This document shows, one piece after another, positions 47,598-56,755 of a DNA stretch of 64,000 nucleotides. The stretch comes from Marinobacterium sp. xm-d-530 (GTDB taxonomy: Bacteria; Pseudomonadota; Gammaproteobacteria; Pseudomonadales; Balneatricaceae), in NCBI RefSeq assembly GCF_013283365.1, contig NZ_WBYM01000005.1, positions 186,001-250,000 on the forward strand, written 5' to 3'. The number at the start of each line of letters is the position of its first letter. Position 1 is the stretch's first letter. The position numbers and the translations under genes are program-made. The notes under the pieces are model-generated. The model was not told the origin of the DNA, did no database searches, and worked only from the letters and a program-made list of their open reading frames with translations.

Positions 47598-49862
47598 ATG
47601 AAATTTCGTTTCCCTGTCGTCATCATTGACGAAGATTTCCGTTCTGAAAACATCTCTGGCTCAGGCATTCGTGACCTTGCAGCCGCTATTGAAAAAGAGG
47701 GTATGGAGGTTGTCGGCTTAACCAGCTACGGCGATCTTACAGCATTTGCTCAACAGGCGAGCCGCGCCAGCTGCTTCATCATCTCTGTCGATGATGAGGA
47801 GTTTGATTCGGGTGAAACGGATGATCTGTCCGACGAAGTACTGAATAACATCCGCGACTTTATTAGCGAAGTTCGCAAGCGTAATAACGAGATCCCAATC
47901 TTCTTGTACGGTGAAACTCGTACCTCTCGTCATGTGACGAATGATATTTTGCGTGAGCTTCACGGCTTCATCCATATGTTCGAAGACACTGCCGAGTTCG
48001 TTGCACGCCACATTATTCGTGAAGCGAAAAAGTACCTCGAATCACTAGCACCGCCCTTCTTCAATGCGTTGATGAACTACGCAAGCGACTCTTCATACTC
48101 TTGGCACTGCCCAGGACACTCGGGCGGTGTTGCCTTTTTGAAAAGTCCGGTTGGGCAGATGTTCCACCAATTCTTCGGGGAGAACATGCTGCGTGCCGAT
48201 GTCTGTAATGCGGTTGAAGAGCTTGGACAGCTTCTGGACCACACAGGCCCTGTTTCAGATTCAGAGCAGAGTGCTGCGCGCATATTTGGCGCTGATCATC
48301 TCTTCTTTGTCACTAACGGTACCTCGACGTCGAACAAAGTAGTCTGGCATTCAACCGTTGCCCCTGGCGATATTGTGGTAGTGGATCGTAACTGTCATAA
48401 ATCGATTCTGCATTCGATCATCATGTGTGGTGCGATACCGGTCTTCCTAATGCCAACTCGTAACCACTACGGCATTATCGGACCGATTCCAAAGAGTGAG
48501 TTTGATCCCGAGACGATTCGTCGCAAGATCGAAGAGAACCCCTTTGCTCGTGAAGCACTGAACAAAAAACCTCGCGTACTGACACTGACGCAATCGACCT
48601 ATGATGGCATTCTCTACAACGTAGAGACGATCAAAGCGATGCTGGGCGACACCATTGATACGCTGCACTTTGACGAAGCTTGGCTGCCTCACGCAGCATT
48701 CCACAAGTTTTACAACCACATGCACGCGATTGGCGGCACAGAGAGCCGTGAACGCTCTGACGACACCCTGGTGTTTGCAACACAGTCAACGCACAAACTG
48801 TTGGCAGGTTTGTCACAGGCCTCTCAGATCCTAGTACAGGACGCTAAGAACCGTAAGCTGGATACCTTCCGATTCAACGAGTCCTACCTGATGCACTCAT
48901 CGACCAGCCCTCAGTATGCGATCATCGCCTCTTGTGATGTTGCCGCTGCGATGATGGAGCCTCCCGGTGGTACAGCACTGGTCGAGGAGTCCTTGTATGA
49001 AGCGATCGACTTCCGTCGCGCCATGGTTAAGGTTGAAAAAGAGTTTGGTGAGAACGACTGGTGGTTCAAGGTTTGGGGGCCTCAGAAGTGGGATGATGAA
49101 GGTCTTGGCGATCGTGATGCTTGGGTCATCCATGAAGAAGACACTTGGCACGGCTTTGGCAAGATTGAGTCTGGCTTTAACATGCTCGACCCAATTAAGG
49201 CGACCATTATCACACCGGGATTGAACATCCATGGTGAGTTTGATGAGCACGGCATTCCCGCGGCGATTGTGAGCAAATACCTTGCAGAGCACGGCATTAT
49301 CATTGAAAAAACGGGACTCTACTCATTCTTCATCATGTTCACCATCGGCATCACTAAGGGCCGCTGGAACTCCATGGTGACTGAACTTCAGCAGTTCAAA
49401 GATGACTTTGATAACAACCTACCCATGTGGCGGGTTATGCCTGAATTTGTCGCACAGCACCCTGAATATCAGCGCATTGGTCTGCGTGATCTTTGTCACT
49501 CACTGCACGACATCTACCGCAAGTACAATGTCGCAAAAATCACGACAGAGATGTACCTCTCTAAGATTGAGCCTGCTATGACACCGGCAGATGCCTGGTC
49601 GAAGATGGCGCACCGTGAAGTTGAACGTGTCTCAATCGATGAACTAGAGGGTCGAACCACCGCCATGCTCGTGACACCTTACCCACCGGGCATACCACTG
49701 CTTATACCGGGTGAGCGCTTTAACTCAACCATCGTTGACTACTTGAAGTTTGTTCGCGAATTTAACGCCCAGTTCCCTGGCTTCGAAACAGACTGTCACG
49801 GACTAGTGCGAGAGAACATAAACGGCGTCGACCACTACTACATCGATGTCGTAAAAGACTGA
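47598..49862 (+). CDS. Orn/Lys/Arg decarboxylase, LdcA-like
   Basis: A 754-residue PLP-dependent decarboxylase of fold type I. It has the N-terminal wing domain (about 1-135), the active-site start YSWHCPGHSGGVAFLKSPVG, Lys400 in STHKLLAGLSQAS as PLP lysine, and the C-terminal LVTPYPPGIPLLIPGERF. Closest in layout to the LdcA lysine/arginine decarboxylase of Pseudomonas. The substrate cannot be fixed by reading. ATG 47598 chosen; a TTG two codons before is in frame. Confidence 0.9.
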   Translation: MKFRFPVVIIDEDFRSENISGSGIRDLAAAIEKEGMEVVGLTSYGDLTAFAQQASRASCFIISVDDEEFDSGETDDLSDEVLNNIRDFISEVRKRNNEIPIFLYGETRTSRHVTNDILRELHGFIHMFEDTAEFVARHIIREAKKYLESLAPPFFNALMNYASDSSYSWHCPGHSGGVAFLKSPVGQMFHQFFGENMLRADVCNAVEELGQLLDHTGPVSDSEQSAARIFGADHLFFVTNGTSTSNKVVWHSTVAPGDIVVVDRNCHKSILHSIIMCGAIPVFLMPTRNHYGIIGPIPKSEFDPETIRRKIEENPFAREALNKKPRVLTLTQSTYDGILYNVETIKAMLGDTIDTLHFDEAWLPHAAFHKFYNHMHAIGGTESRERSDDTLVFATQSTHKLLAGLSQASQILVQDAKNRKLDTFRFNESYLMHSSTSPQYAIIASCDVAAAMMEPPGGTALVEESLYEAIDFRRAMVKVEKEFGENDWWFKVWGPQKWDDEGLGDRDAWVIHEEDTWHGFGKIESGFNMLDPIKATIITPGLNIHGEFDEHGIPAAIVSKYLAEHGIIIEKTGLYSFFIMFTIGITKGRWNSMVTELQQFKDDFDNNLPMWRVMPEFVAQHPEYQRIGLRDLCHSLHDIYRKYNVAKITTEMYLSKIEPAMTPADAWSKMAHREVERVSIDELEGRTTAMLVTPYPPGIPLLIPGERFNSTIVDYLKFVREFNAQFPGFETDCHGLVRENINGVDHYYIDVVKD

Positions 49863-49880
49863 TTCAACAAGACGAGATAA

Positions 49881-49903
49881 CGGCACCTTCGGGTGCCGAA
49901 TTT
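49881..49903 (+). terminator. Terminator of the decarboxylase gene, touching the next start
   Basis: CGGCACC-TTC-GGGTGCCG and a T-run end only two or three bases before the ATG of the RluA-like gene, so the hairpin occupies the position of its ribosome binding site. Confidence 0.85.
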
Positions 49904-49905
49904 TT

Positions 49906-50769
49906 ATGAAAATAGAGTTCGAAAAATCCATCACCACTGAACAAGCCGGCAGCAATGTCACCGACTTTCTGGCGCAAGAGACCGCAATCTCCAAACAGAA
50001 AATTAAGGACGCACTGAGTAAAGGTGCCTGCTGGCTGAAGCGTGGCCAAAAAGGTCGTAAGCGCCTGCGTAAGGCCAAGGAGATTCTGCAAAAAAACGAT
50101 CGGATCTCTCTCTTTTACGATTCTGAACTCTTAGGCCGTAAACCAGAAGGTGCGCAATGTTTGGTGGATGCTCAAGGTTACTCTGTCTGGTTCAAACCAG
50201 CCGGTATGGTTGCACAGGGAAATGACTGGTGTGATCACCTTGCCATTACTCGTTTAGCCGAGCAAACACTTGAACCGAAACGCGCTTCGTTTTTAATACA
50301 CCGTTTGGATCGTGAAACGGCAGGTCTGATCGTGATCGCTCATAAACAGGGTGTTGCAGGCGCCATCTCGCGCGAATTCCAAAACCGTAAGGTTGAAAAA
50401 TTTTACCGCTGTCTTGTCTCAGGGCAGGCACCCGAGTCCGGTGAAATCATCAATAAACTGGATGGCAAACCGGCCCATACCAAATTCACCCGACTGCACT
50501 ACAACTCCGATCGTGACTATTCGGATCTCTATGTAGAGATACTGACCGGGCGAACACACCAGATCCGACGTCATCTCAATCAGATCGACCACCCTGTTAT
50601 GGGTGATCCACGCTACGGAAGTGACAACAAAAACCTAGCAGGCATGCAGTTATTTGCTGTCAAATTGGCATTCAACTGCCCTATTCAACGCCGCAAAGTC
50701 ACGTTTGAACTCTCCAACGAGTTTTTGAAACAGCACAGCAACTCGGAGTTGTCTGACGCAACGCCTTAA
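49906..50769 (+). CDS. RluA-family pseudouridine synthase
   Basis: A 287-residue RNA pseudouridine synthase of the RluA type, with catalytic motif HRLDRETAGLIVIA near 126-139 (the Asp is D129 or so), GRTHQIRRHL near 209 and HPVMGDPRYG. It has an S4-like N-terminal segment. Target RNA unknown. The start is preceded by a terminator hairpin rather than a clear ribosome binding site. Confidence 0.88.
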   Translation: MKIEFEKSITTEQAGSNVTDFLAQETAISKQKIKDALSKGACWLKRGQKGRKRLRKAKEILQKNDRISLFYDSELLGRKPEGAQCLVDAQGYSVWFKPAGMVAQGNDWCDHLAITRLAEQTLEPKRASFLIHRLDRETAGLIVIAHKQGVAGAISREFQNRKVEKFYRCLVSGQAPESGEIINKLDGKPAHTKFTRLHYNSDRDYSDLYVEILTGRTHQIRRHLNQIDHPVMGDPRYGSDNKNLAGMQLFAVKLAFNCPIQRRKVTFELSNEFLKQHSNSELSDATP

Positions 50770-50803
50770 CAAAATTGCCAAGACAGTTGGGTGTAGCATC
50801 AAG

Positions 50804-50886
50804 GGCAGATGACAGGCTAAAGCCAGTCACTGGTTTAGCGACTTGGCTTCGGAGCTGCGGTGACTGGCTTTCAGCCTGTCATCCGC
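50804..50886. repeat. Type B REP-like inverted pair
   Basis: An inverted copy (50804-50830) and a direct copy (50860-50886) with a 29-base spacer form a BIME-like element after the RluA-like gene. Confidence 0.88.
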
Positions 50887-50964
50887 CAGACCAGCCACTC
50901 AATAGATATCGCCAACCACTGCGCAAAGCCTTACAATACTCGGCTGACCTATTTGGATGGAATC

Positions 50965-51279
50965 ATGTTCGACAAAAAGACCAAAGCCCAGATCCGCGCC
51001 GAGCTTGAACAGCAAGTTCAGGATTTTCTGCGCTCTGGTGGCGAGGTTAAAGAGATTCCTCAGGGTCAGAGTGGAGTTCCGCACGGAGGACTGATACGCC
51101 CCGTCTTTAATGACGGCAAACCGCGCGAGTCGAGAACCCCCTGCGAGGGTGTGTTGCAGACCATCGATGCAAGACGCCTAATCAAAGAGCGCCCTAAATT
51201 AGCTAGAAAACTGAGTAAACCTAAACGCAAAGTCATTTACGACGATTTCGGAGAGCCTATCCGAGAAGTTTGGGAGTAA
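50965..51279 (+). CDS. Conserved small basic protein, unknown function
   Basis: A 104-residue basic protein from ATG 50965 (GGATGG upstream): FLRSGGEVKEIPQGQSG near 21-37, a Lys/Arg-rich stretch (RPKLARKLSKPKRK) and a C-terminal IYDDFGEPIREVWE. The longer frame to 50860 begins in a repeat and is rejected. Part of the pattern (F-GG-V-EI) recalls the RNA-polymerase regulator SutA, but similarity is too weak to name it. Confidence 0.7.
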   Translation: MFDKKTKAQIRAELEQQVQDFLRSGGEVKEIPQGQSGVPHGGLIRPVFNDGKPRESRTPCEGVLQTIDARRLIKERPKLARKLSKPKRKVIYDDFGEPIREVWE

Positions 51280-51337
51280 GAAACCTGCGAACAAGTCCCG
51301 CAGAGAAGATGCGAAACTTATTCGCAGATTCCCTAGG

Positions 51338-51985
51338 TCAGCGATTCATTAAATCCAGTGTGAATCTGAGTCGCTCCACCGCACTCTCCATCTCCAGTGC
51401 TTGCTGCAAATAGTGAGCATCAAATCGAATTAATCCAAACAGCTCAAAACTGAACGCTTGTGGCGATTTTGTTAACCACTCCTCTTGATTGAGAATGTCT
51501 CTCAATTTATTGGCCGCTCGGCTATCACCTTGCACCATTGCCAGTACACGATGGCGCACCTTATCAACCAGCTCAATCGCTTCTGATAACTCATCTTCAG
51601 TCATCTCACGATCAGCCATTGGTTGACACTCATACACCGAGTAGGGAATCTGCTGCAGTGATTGACCCAAACGGTATCGCTGATCGATATGGACATCCAC
51701 CACTAGACGCCCATCATCTAACTGCTTAATCAGCTCGCACTGACCAGCACTAAACACTGTGTAGGGTCGATAGGTTGCTTGGTTTGTCTGCAACGCCTCT
51801 TTCAGAGGCAATCCCGATTTGGCAGGACTGATCTCTTTTTGTGTGTGACAAATCGCTACCGGCATACCTGTCTCCAAACAGTGATTGATCATCTGTCGGT
51901 AACGAGGTTCAAATACATGCAACGGAAACACTGTGCCAGGAAAGGTGACACAGTCGGGAATGGGAAAAATGGCGATTTGAGTCAC
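51338..51985 (-). CDS. LON substrate-binding-domain protein
   Basis: A 215-residue protein consisting of the N-terminal (substrate-binding) domain of Lon, without ATPase or protease parts: IAIFPIPDCVTFPGTVFPLHVFEPRYRQMI. Such proteins are common and of unknown role, perhaps in protein quality control. Confidence 0.88.
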   Translation of the reverse strand: MTQIAIFPIPDCVTFPGTVFPLHVFEPRYRQMINHCLETGMPVAICHTQKEISPAKSGLPLKEALQTNQATYRPYTVFSAGQCELIKQLDDGRLVVDVHIDQRYRLGQSLQQIPYSVYECQPMADREMTEDELSEAIELVDKVRHRVLAMVQGDSRAANKLRDILNQEEWLTKSPQAFSFELFGLIRFDAHYLQQALEMESAVERLRFTLDLMNR

Positions 51986-52049
51986 GCAGCCTCCTTAAAG
52001 TAGTTAAAGAGATTACGCAACTCAATTAGGGTCGGACTACTTAAACTCG

Positions 52050-52171
52050 GTGACTGGCTTTCAGCCTGTCTTCCGCTCTACAAAATAGTGCCAAATGATA
52101 GTGCAGATGACAGACTAAAGTCAGTCACTGGACCTGGATTGGCGTCGCGGCCTTTTTAAGACCGCTCCAAC
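52050..52171. repeat. Type B pair plus inverted type A half
   Basis: A direct type B copy (52050-52076), a diverged inverted type B copy (52103-52128) and an inverted type A right half (52144-52171) lie between the LON-domain and gap genes. The site is upstream of one and downstream of the other. Confidence 0.82.
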
Positions 52172-52181
52172 TATCCCCTAC

Positions 52182-53180
52182 TTACTTCGCCAGACCGACT
52201 TTAAGGGCCAGTTCGGCCGTACGGTTCGCGTAGCCCCACTCATTGTCGTACCAGAGGTAGAGCTTCACCTGAGTGTCGTTAACCACCATGGTCGAGAGCG
52301 CATCGACGACACTTGAACGAGGATCCGTCTTGTAATCGATCGAAACCAGTGGACGCTCTTCATAGCCCAAAATGCCTGCTAAATAGCTCTCTGATGCGGA
52401 TTTAAGCAAATGATTAACCTCTTCAACACTGGTCGCTCTGTTGACCTCAAAGACACAGTCTGTAATCGATGCATTGGTTAGAGGTACACGTATCGCGTGG
52501 CCGTTCAACTTACCTTTTAGGTCTGGGAATATATGCGTAATTGCCGTCGCCGAACCGGTTGTGGTGGGAATCAAACTGGTACCACAAGAGCGAGCACGAC
52601 GCAGATCTTTGTGCGGAGCATCAATAATAGTCTGGGTATTGGTAATATCATGAATGGTCGTCATAGAACCGTGTTTAATACCTAAATTCTCATGAATTAC
52701 CTTCACCGCAGGTGCTAGACAGTTGGTAGTACAAGAGGCGGCTGTCACAATTCGATGCTGCTCAGGGTCAAATAGGTCATCATTCACCCCCATGACACAG
52801 TCCAGCACACCCTCTTGCTTGACCGGCGCAGTGACGACGACACGCTTAACCCCTTGATCAAGGTAGGGCTGGAGTGCCTCTTTTGATTTGAACTTCCCTG
52901 ACGCCTCTATGACCAGGTCACAGCCACTCCAGTTGGTCTCATCAATGGTCTTGTGCGAGCTAACGGCAATGAACTGATCTGCCACCTGCATGCCACCATC
53001 AACGGGAAGTGCCTCTCTGCTCCAACGTCCATGAACGGAATCGAAATTCATAAGGTGAGCCAAGGTTGCCGCATCCCCAGCGGGATCATTGATCTGAACA
53101 ATCTCCACATCCGCACTATCAAACAGTACACGAGCTGTCAGACGGCCCATTCGACCAAACCCATTGATACCAACGCGCAT
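52182..53180 (-). CDS. gap: Glyceraldehyde-3-phosphate dehydrogenase, ArsJ-associated type
   Basis: GAPDH, 332 residues, with NAD fold [10 protein letters not shown] at 4-13 and catalytic Cys150 in [34 protein letters not shown] and [22 protein letters not shown] are typical of the GAPDH that works with ArsJ to expel arsenate as 1-arseno-3-phosphoglycerate. However, no arsJ or arsR gene is near, so it may serve central metabolism. ATG 53180 has AAGGAG upstream. Confidence 0.9.
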   Translation of the reverse strand: MRVGINGFGRMGRLTARVLFDSADVEIVQINDPAGDAATLAHLMNFDSVHGRWSREALPVDGGMQVADQFIAVSSHKTIDETNWSGCDLVIEASGKFKSKEALQPYLDQGVKRVVVTAPVKQEGVLDCVMGVNDDLFDPEQHRIVTAASCTTNCLAPAVKVIHENLGIKHGSMTTIHDITNTQTIIDAPHKDLRRARSCGTSLIPTTTGSATAITHIFPDLKGKLNGHAIRVPLTNASITDCVFEVNRATSVEEVNHLLKSASESYLAGILGYEERPLVSIDYKTDPRSSVVDALSTMVVNDTQVKLYLWYDNEWGYANRTAELALKVGLAK

Positions 53181-53323
53181 AAAATACTCCTTCATAAGAT
53201 GACAGAATTATTTCAGCGTTTTGTTACAAATTGAAGACAAATGAATCTTTTGACACATATCAATGCGGCTATATTAGAAAGGCGTAATCTACAGTTAACC
53301 AAACAAACAGAAGGAGCAAGCAA

Positions 53324-53440
53324 ATGGCTGCTATTTCAAAAGATCACACACCGGCAACTGTATGGGCACTGGATCTAGTCTTTCTACTGGTCGCGATTTC
53401 ACCCGCCCTAATTTTTGTAGGCTCACTGATCGCAGGTTAA
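53324..53440 (+). CDS. 38-residue single-pass membrane peptide
   Basis: A short gene below usual prediction limits. AGAAGGAG lies 8 bases before ATG, and the peptide MAAISKDHTPATVWALDLVF... has a polar start (1-12) and one strong membrane helix (about 13-37) with no Lys or Arg after residue 6. A terminator follows 32 bases later, so it is an independent transcription unit. I do not recognise it. Small subunits of membrane complexes often look like this. Confidence 0.72.
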   Translation: MAAISKDHTPATVWALDLVFLLVAISPALIFVGSLIAG

Positions 53441-53472
53441 TGGTCGATAAGGGTTAACTGCCCATAGGATAA

Positions 53473-53496
53473 AAGGTCAGCGGATGCTGGCCTTTT
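53473..53496 (+). terminator. Terminator of the 38-residue peptide gene
   Basis: AAGGTCAGC-GGAT-GCTGGCCTT followed by TTTT is a clear plus-strand terminator. Confidence 0.85.
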
Positions 53497-53500
53497 TTGT

Positions 53501-53529
53501 GGAAAAAAAAAGCACCCACTGCGGGTGCT
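53501..53529 (-). terminator. Terminator of ycaO
   Basis: On the minus strand AGCACCC-GCAGT-GGGTGCT is followed by eight or more T. It lies about 115 bases after ycaO, back-to-back with the previous terminator. Confidence 0.82.
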
Positions 53530-53645
53530 GAATTGTGCTGCTAATAATAGGAATCGAACTAGACAGCCAAGGGACAATCACAAATTAAAACTAGCATCTA
53601 AATAGAGCCTCTGCGACCGCAACTGTGCTGACTGTCCCTATTGTC

Positions 53646-55391
53646 TTAATACCGTTTTTCATAAGAACCTGACTTCACATCATGCAAACGCTTATAGACT
53701 GTTAGCAGAGAGTGATGAGTGTTTAGGTTAGAGAATGTCTCATCAAGCCCGGACAGAGCATCGAACAGCTTCTCTCCAGCAATATTAGCCAGAGCTTCTT
53801 GGTATAGCGCTTCACCATAGAGCGCAACCAATGGGCGTTCATACTGTTCTCGTTCACGATTGGAATCTATCTCTAATCGTATCAATTCAGAAAGACAGCG
53901 GTGCAATTTAATCTCATCGTCTGTTAGGTGACCAAAGTTTAACATCCAGTCAACTTGCTCTAGGGCTAACTCTAACTCGCCAGACTTAAGCGCGAGCTTG
54001 AACTTAATATCCCCAATGCGAACACGATCCCAGGGCGAATCAGAGTCCGTTGCGACCCCTAACAGCTTAGCAAGACGCTGTTGATCATCAAATCCACCCT
54101 GCTCTAACTCTTCCAACAGATCCAACGCCATCTCCTGATCAAGTTGAGCGGGCGATAACAGTCGTGATCGCAGAGGCGCAGCTAGATTGTTGTTTCGCCA
54201 AATTAACTCATCAACAGGATAGATCTCTGACATCCCTGGGACCAAAATCCTGCAACAATCGAGCCCAAGGTGTTGATAGTCAGCAATATAGATCTGTAAA
54301 TCTACGCCATGAATGATTCGACAGAGCTCGTCAAACTCATCCTCAGAACTTCCCTCTATATTCCACTCGGTAAAGGGGTAATCAGGCTCATCGGCGAACA
54401 TATCCCATGCGACAACCCCACTGGAGTCGATAAAGTGCGTCTCCAAGTTTTGAGGCTCTGCCGCCTCATCAATATCAAAGGTTGGGTGCGGGAAATCGTT
54501 CAGAGAGTCCAAAGCCCTACCCTGCAACAACTCAGTGACGGTTCGCTCCAGTGCAACTTCAAACTTAGGGTGAGCACCAAATGAAGCGAAACAGCCACCA
54601 TCATTGCGATTAAAGAGCGTGACATTTACCAGAGGGTATTTTCCCCCAAGAGAGGCGTCACGCACATCAACCAAAAATCCTTGAACACGCAGTGCTTTGA
54701 TGGATGCTTCGATGCGAGGATATTGTGCAATCACCTTAGCCGGAATGCGCGGCAGTGTAATACCGCTGGAGATAATGGTGTTCTTTATATGACGCTCAAA
54801 AATCTCAGACAGCGCTTGAACGCGCGCTTCAAAGAGATTATTGCCGGCAGCCATACCATTGGAGACATAGAGATTCTCCAACACATTGACTGGAAACCAG
54901 ACTGTCTGTTTATCCGACTGACGAACAAAGGGTAAAGCGCACACACCCCTATCAGCTCGACCCGAGTTTAGGTCTACCAACATATCGGCACTGAGCTCCT
55001 CATCAGGGTCGTAGTGATTTCGGCTGTTTTGATCCAGCAGGCCTTCTGGCCACTGACCGGCAGAGGCTGGGAACCAGCGCTCATTGGGATAGTGAACAAA
55101 CTCACGATCGGAAATGTCTTGACCGAAAAAGTAATCGGCAAAAAAGTAATTAGTACTCAATCGTTCATAGAACTCGCCCAGCGCACTGGCAAGACAAGCT
55201 TCAGGAGTAGACCCTTTACCGTTAGTAAATAATAGTGGGCAGTGACGATCACGAATATGCAGTGACCAGACGTGAGGCACAGGATTGAGCCAACTCACCT
55301 CCTCTATGTCAAAACCAAGATCCTTCAGCCCCTGACTCATGCGCTCGATCGACTCTTCAAGCGGGGCATCTTTTCCTGGAATTCTGGTCAT
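53646..55391 (-). CDS. ycaO: YcaO ATP-dependent cyclodehydratase-like protein
   Basis: YcaO, 581 residues, the size of E. coli YcaO, which assists methylthiolation of ribosomal protein S12. The ATP-binding YcaO domain (about 50-395) includes NGKGSTPEACLASALGEFYERL and the NLFEARVQALSEIFERHIK segment. A C-terminal helical domain (about 430-575) follows. No precursor peptide or cyclase partner is adjacent, so a housekeeping rather than peptide-making role is likelier. Confidence 0.93.
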   Translation of the reverse strand: MTRIPGKDAPLEESIERMSQGLKDLGFDIEEVSWLNPVPHVWSLHIRDRHCPLLFTNGKGSTPEACLASALGEFYERLSTNYFFADYFFGQDISDREFVHYPNERWFPASAGQWPEGLLDQNSRNHYDPDEELSADMLVDLNSGRADRGVCALPFVRQSDKQTVWFPVNVLENLYVSNGMAAGNNLFEARVQALSEIFERHIKNTIISSGITLPRIPAKVIAQYPRIEASIKALRVQGFLVDVRDASLGGKYPLVNVTLFNRNDGGCFASFGAHPKFEVALERTVTELLQGRALDSLNDFPHPTFDIDEAAEPQNLETHFIDSSGVVAWDMFADEPDYPFTEWNIEGSSEDEFDELCRIIHGVDLQIYIADYQHLGLDCCRILVPGMSEIYPVDELIWRNNNLAAPLRSRLLSPAQLDQEMALDLLEELEQGGFDDQQRLAKLLGVATDSDSPWDRVRIGDIKFKLALKSGELELALEQVDWMLNFGHLTDDEIKLHRCLSELIRLEIDSNREREQYERPLVALYGEALYQEALANIAGEKLFDALSGLDETFSNLNTHHSLLTVYKRLHDVKSGSYEKRY

Positions 55392-55491
55392 TTTTTGTAC
55401 TCTTTGTGGACTAACAGAGGTGTCAGCTAACTTATTATTTATTCGAAAGATTATACCTGAAGAAATAGTAGGAAAAAGTTCAAATGAGCGC

Positions 55492-55520
55492 TTGACGAAG
55501 GTCCGCCCCGTAATTAGTAT
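55492..55520 (+). promoter_or_regulatory. Promoter of the tRNA cluster
   Basis: TTGACG, 17 bases, TAGTAT, then a GC-rich stretch (GCGCCC) before tRNA-Asn. The GC-rich discriminator is typical of growth-regulated stable-RNA promoters. Confidence 0.6.
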
Positions 55521-55545
55521 ATGCGCCCTCAGTTGAGCAAACAGT

Positions 55546-55621
55546 TCCTCGATAGCTCAGTTGGTAGAGCAGTAGACTGTTAATCTATTGGTCGCTGGTT
55601 CGAGTCCAGCTCGAGGAGCCA
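55546..55621 (+). tRNA. tRNA-Asn (anticodon GTT)
   Basis: A 76-base cloverleaf: acceptor TCCTCGA/TCGAGGA, anticodon loop CTGTTAA, T arm GGTTCGAGTCC and encoded CCA. First of four tRNAs transcribed together. Confidence 0.96.
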
Positions 55622-55645
55622 ACTTTACTCAACAAGAGAAAAAGT

Positions 55646-55722
55646 CGGAGTATAGCGCAGCCTGGTAGCGCATCTGCTTTGGGAGCAGAGGGTCGTAGGT
55701 TCGAATCCTACTACTCCGACCA
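55646..55722 (+). tRNA. tRNA-Pro (anticodon TGG), copy 1
   Basis: A 77-base cloverleaf: acceptor CGGAGTA/TACTCCG, anticodon loop TTTGGGA, encoded CCA. Identical in sequence to the next tRNA. Confidence 0.96.
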
Positions 55723-55740
55723 CTTTTTCTCACTCCTCGT

Positions 55741-55817
55741 CGGAGTATAGCGCAGCCTGGTAGCGCATCTGCTTTGGGAGCAGAGGGTCGTAGGTTCGAA
55801 TCCTACTACTCCGACCA
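55741..55817 (+). tRNA. tRNA-Pro (anticodon TGG), copy 2
   Basis: An identical copy, 95 bases further on, so it comes from a recent tandem duplication or gene conversion. Confidence 0.96.
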
Positions 55818-55826
55818 TCTCTTTGT

Positions 55827-55902
<76 letters not shown>

Positions 55903-55991
55903 TTTACTACCTCTTATCACCGTTCATTTTTTCTTTAAGCACTCTGCGAACATAGCCACTTTTATAGGCATTTTTAAGGTATAGTGCTCGC

Positions 55992-56177
55992 ATGAATATT
56001 AAGCTCATTACCTTATCCCTTGCAGCCCTGACTCTTCAAGGCTGTGTACTTACTAAAGTCGTGACGGTACCTATGCGCGTTGGTGGGGCAATCATCTCTG
56101 TTGTACCCGTGGTCGGTGACCCAATTGACGAGTCAATCGACACCGTGGCGGATGGAATTGACAAAATCCCGATTTAA
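55992..56177 (+). CDS. Small lipoprotein
   Basis: A 61-residue protein with lipobox LQGC near 15-18, then VTVPMRVGGAIISVVPVVG and a C-terminal VADGIDKIPI. It matches a small conserved lipoprotein type (I think DUF6726) found in related bacteria. Function unknown. Confidence 0.75.
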   Translation: MNIKLITLSLAALTLQGCVLTKVVTVPMRVGGAIISVVPVVGDPIDESIDTVADGIDKIPI

Positions 56178-56269
56178 AATTGCTCTAAATCAGACAAAGA
56201 TGTTCTTTTTCTGACACCCTACTAAACACTCTCTAAAGTACAGGCATTAGACCCAATCTGGAGAGTGTT

Positions 56270-56752
56270 ATGCTACCTGCCGTAAACAATATTCTTTACG
56301 CATCAGACATTAATGATGGCTCACGCCCTGCGTTTCGACACGCTGTTAAACTCGCCGAGCTGTACGATGCCAAACTCACCTACTTGCACGCCGTAGAGAA
56401 GATCAGTGACGGCGCAGCTGCTGTTCTACAAAATGTCATCGATCGTGATGAGCTTAATGAGTTAGAGAGAAGTGGCTCTGCCCGTTTGATGGAAAAAGTG
56501 GAACAACGCATCAAAGCGTTTTGCGAGGACGAGGTTCCAGAAGGGTCCATTAATCCGAGCGACATTGCCACCTGCGTCGATCAAGGCACACCTTGGCAAG
56601 TCATCATCGATACAGCTGACAAGATCAATGCGGATATGATTGTCATGGGTGTACGGACCCATGCGACCCTTCAGCACATGTTATTGGGCTCAACGTCACG
56701 CAAAGTCATGAGCCACAGTGTAATACCTGTGTTGATCGTCCCTTTAAGCTAA
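56270..56752 (+). CDS. Universal stress protein family
   Basis: A 160-residue UspA-domain protein: NNILYASDINDGSRPAFRHAVKLAELYDAKLTYLHA at the start, DMIVMGVRTHA and the ATP-type LLGSTSRKVMSHSVIPVLIVP at the end. The G-x2-G-x9-GS pattern appears in part, so ATP binding is possible. GGAGAG precedes the ATG. Confidence 0.9.
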   Translation: MLPAVNNILYASDINDGSRPAFRHAVKLAELYDAKLTYLHAVEKISDGAAAVLQNVIDRDELNELERSGSARLMEKVEQRIKAFCEDEVPEGSINPSDIATCVDQGTPWQVIIDTADKINADMIVMGVRTHATLQHMLLGSTSRKVMSHSVIPVLIVPLS

Positions 56753-56755
56753 TAG

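Noticed and set aside
53646..55391. YcaO as part of a thiazole/oxazole peptide cluster
   Set aside because: No precursor peptide, dehydrogenase or E1-like partner is adjacent, and the length and C-terminal domain match housekeeping YcaO; the 38-residue membrane peptide upstream on the other strand lacks Cys/Ser/Thr-rich core sequence.
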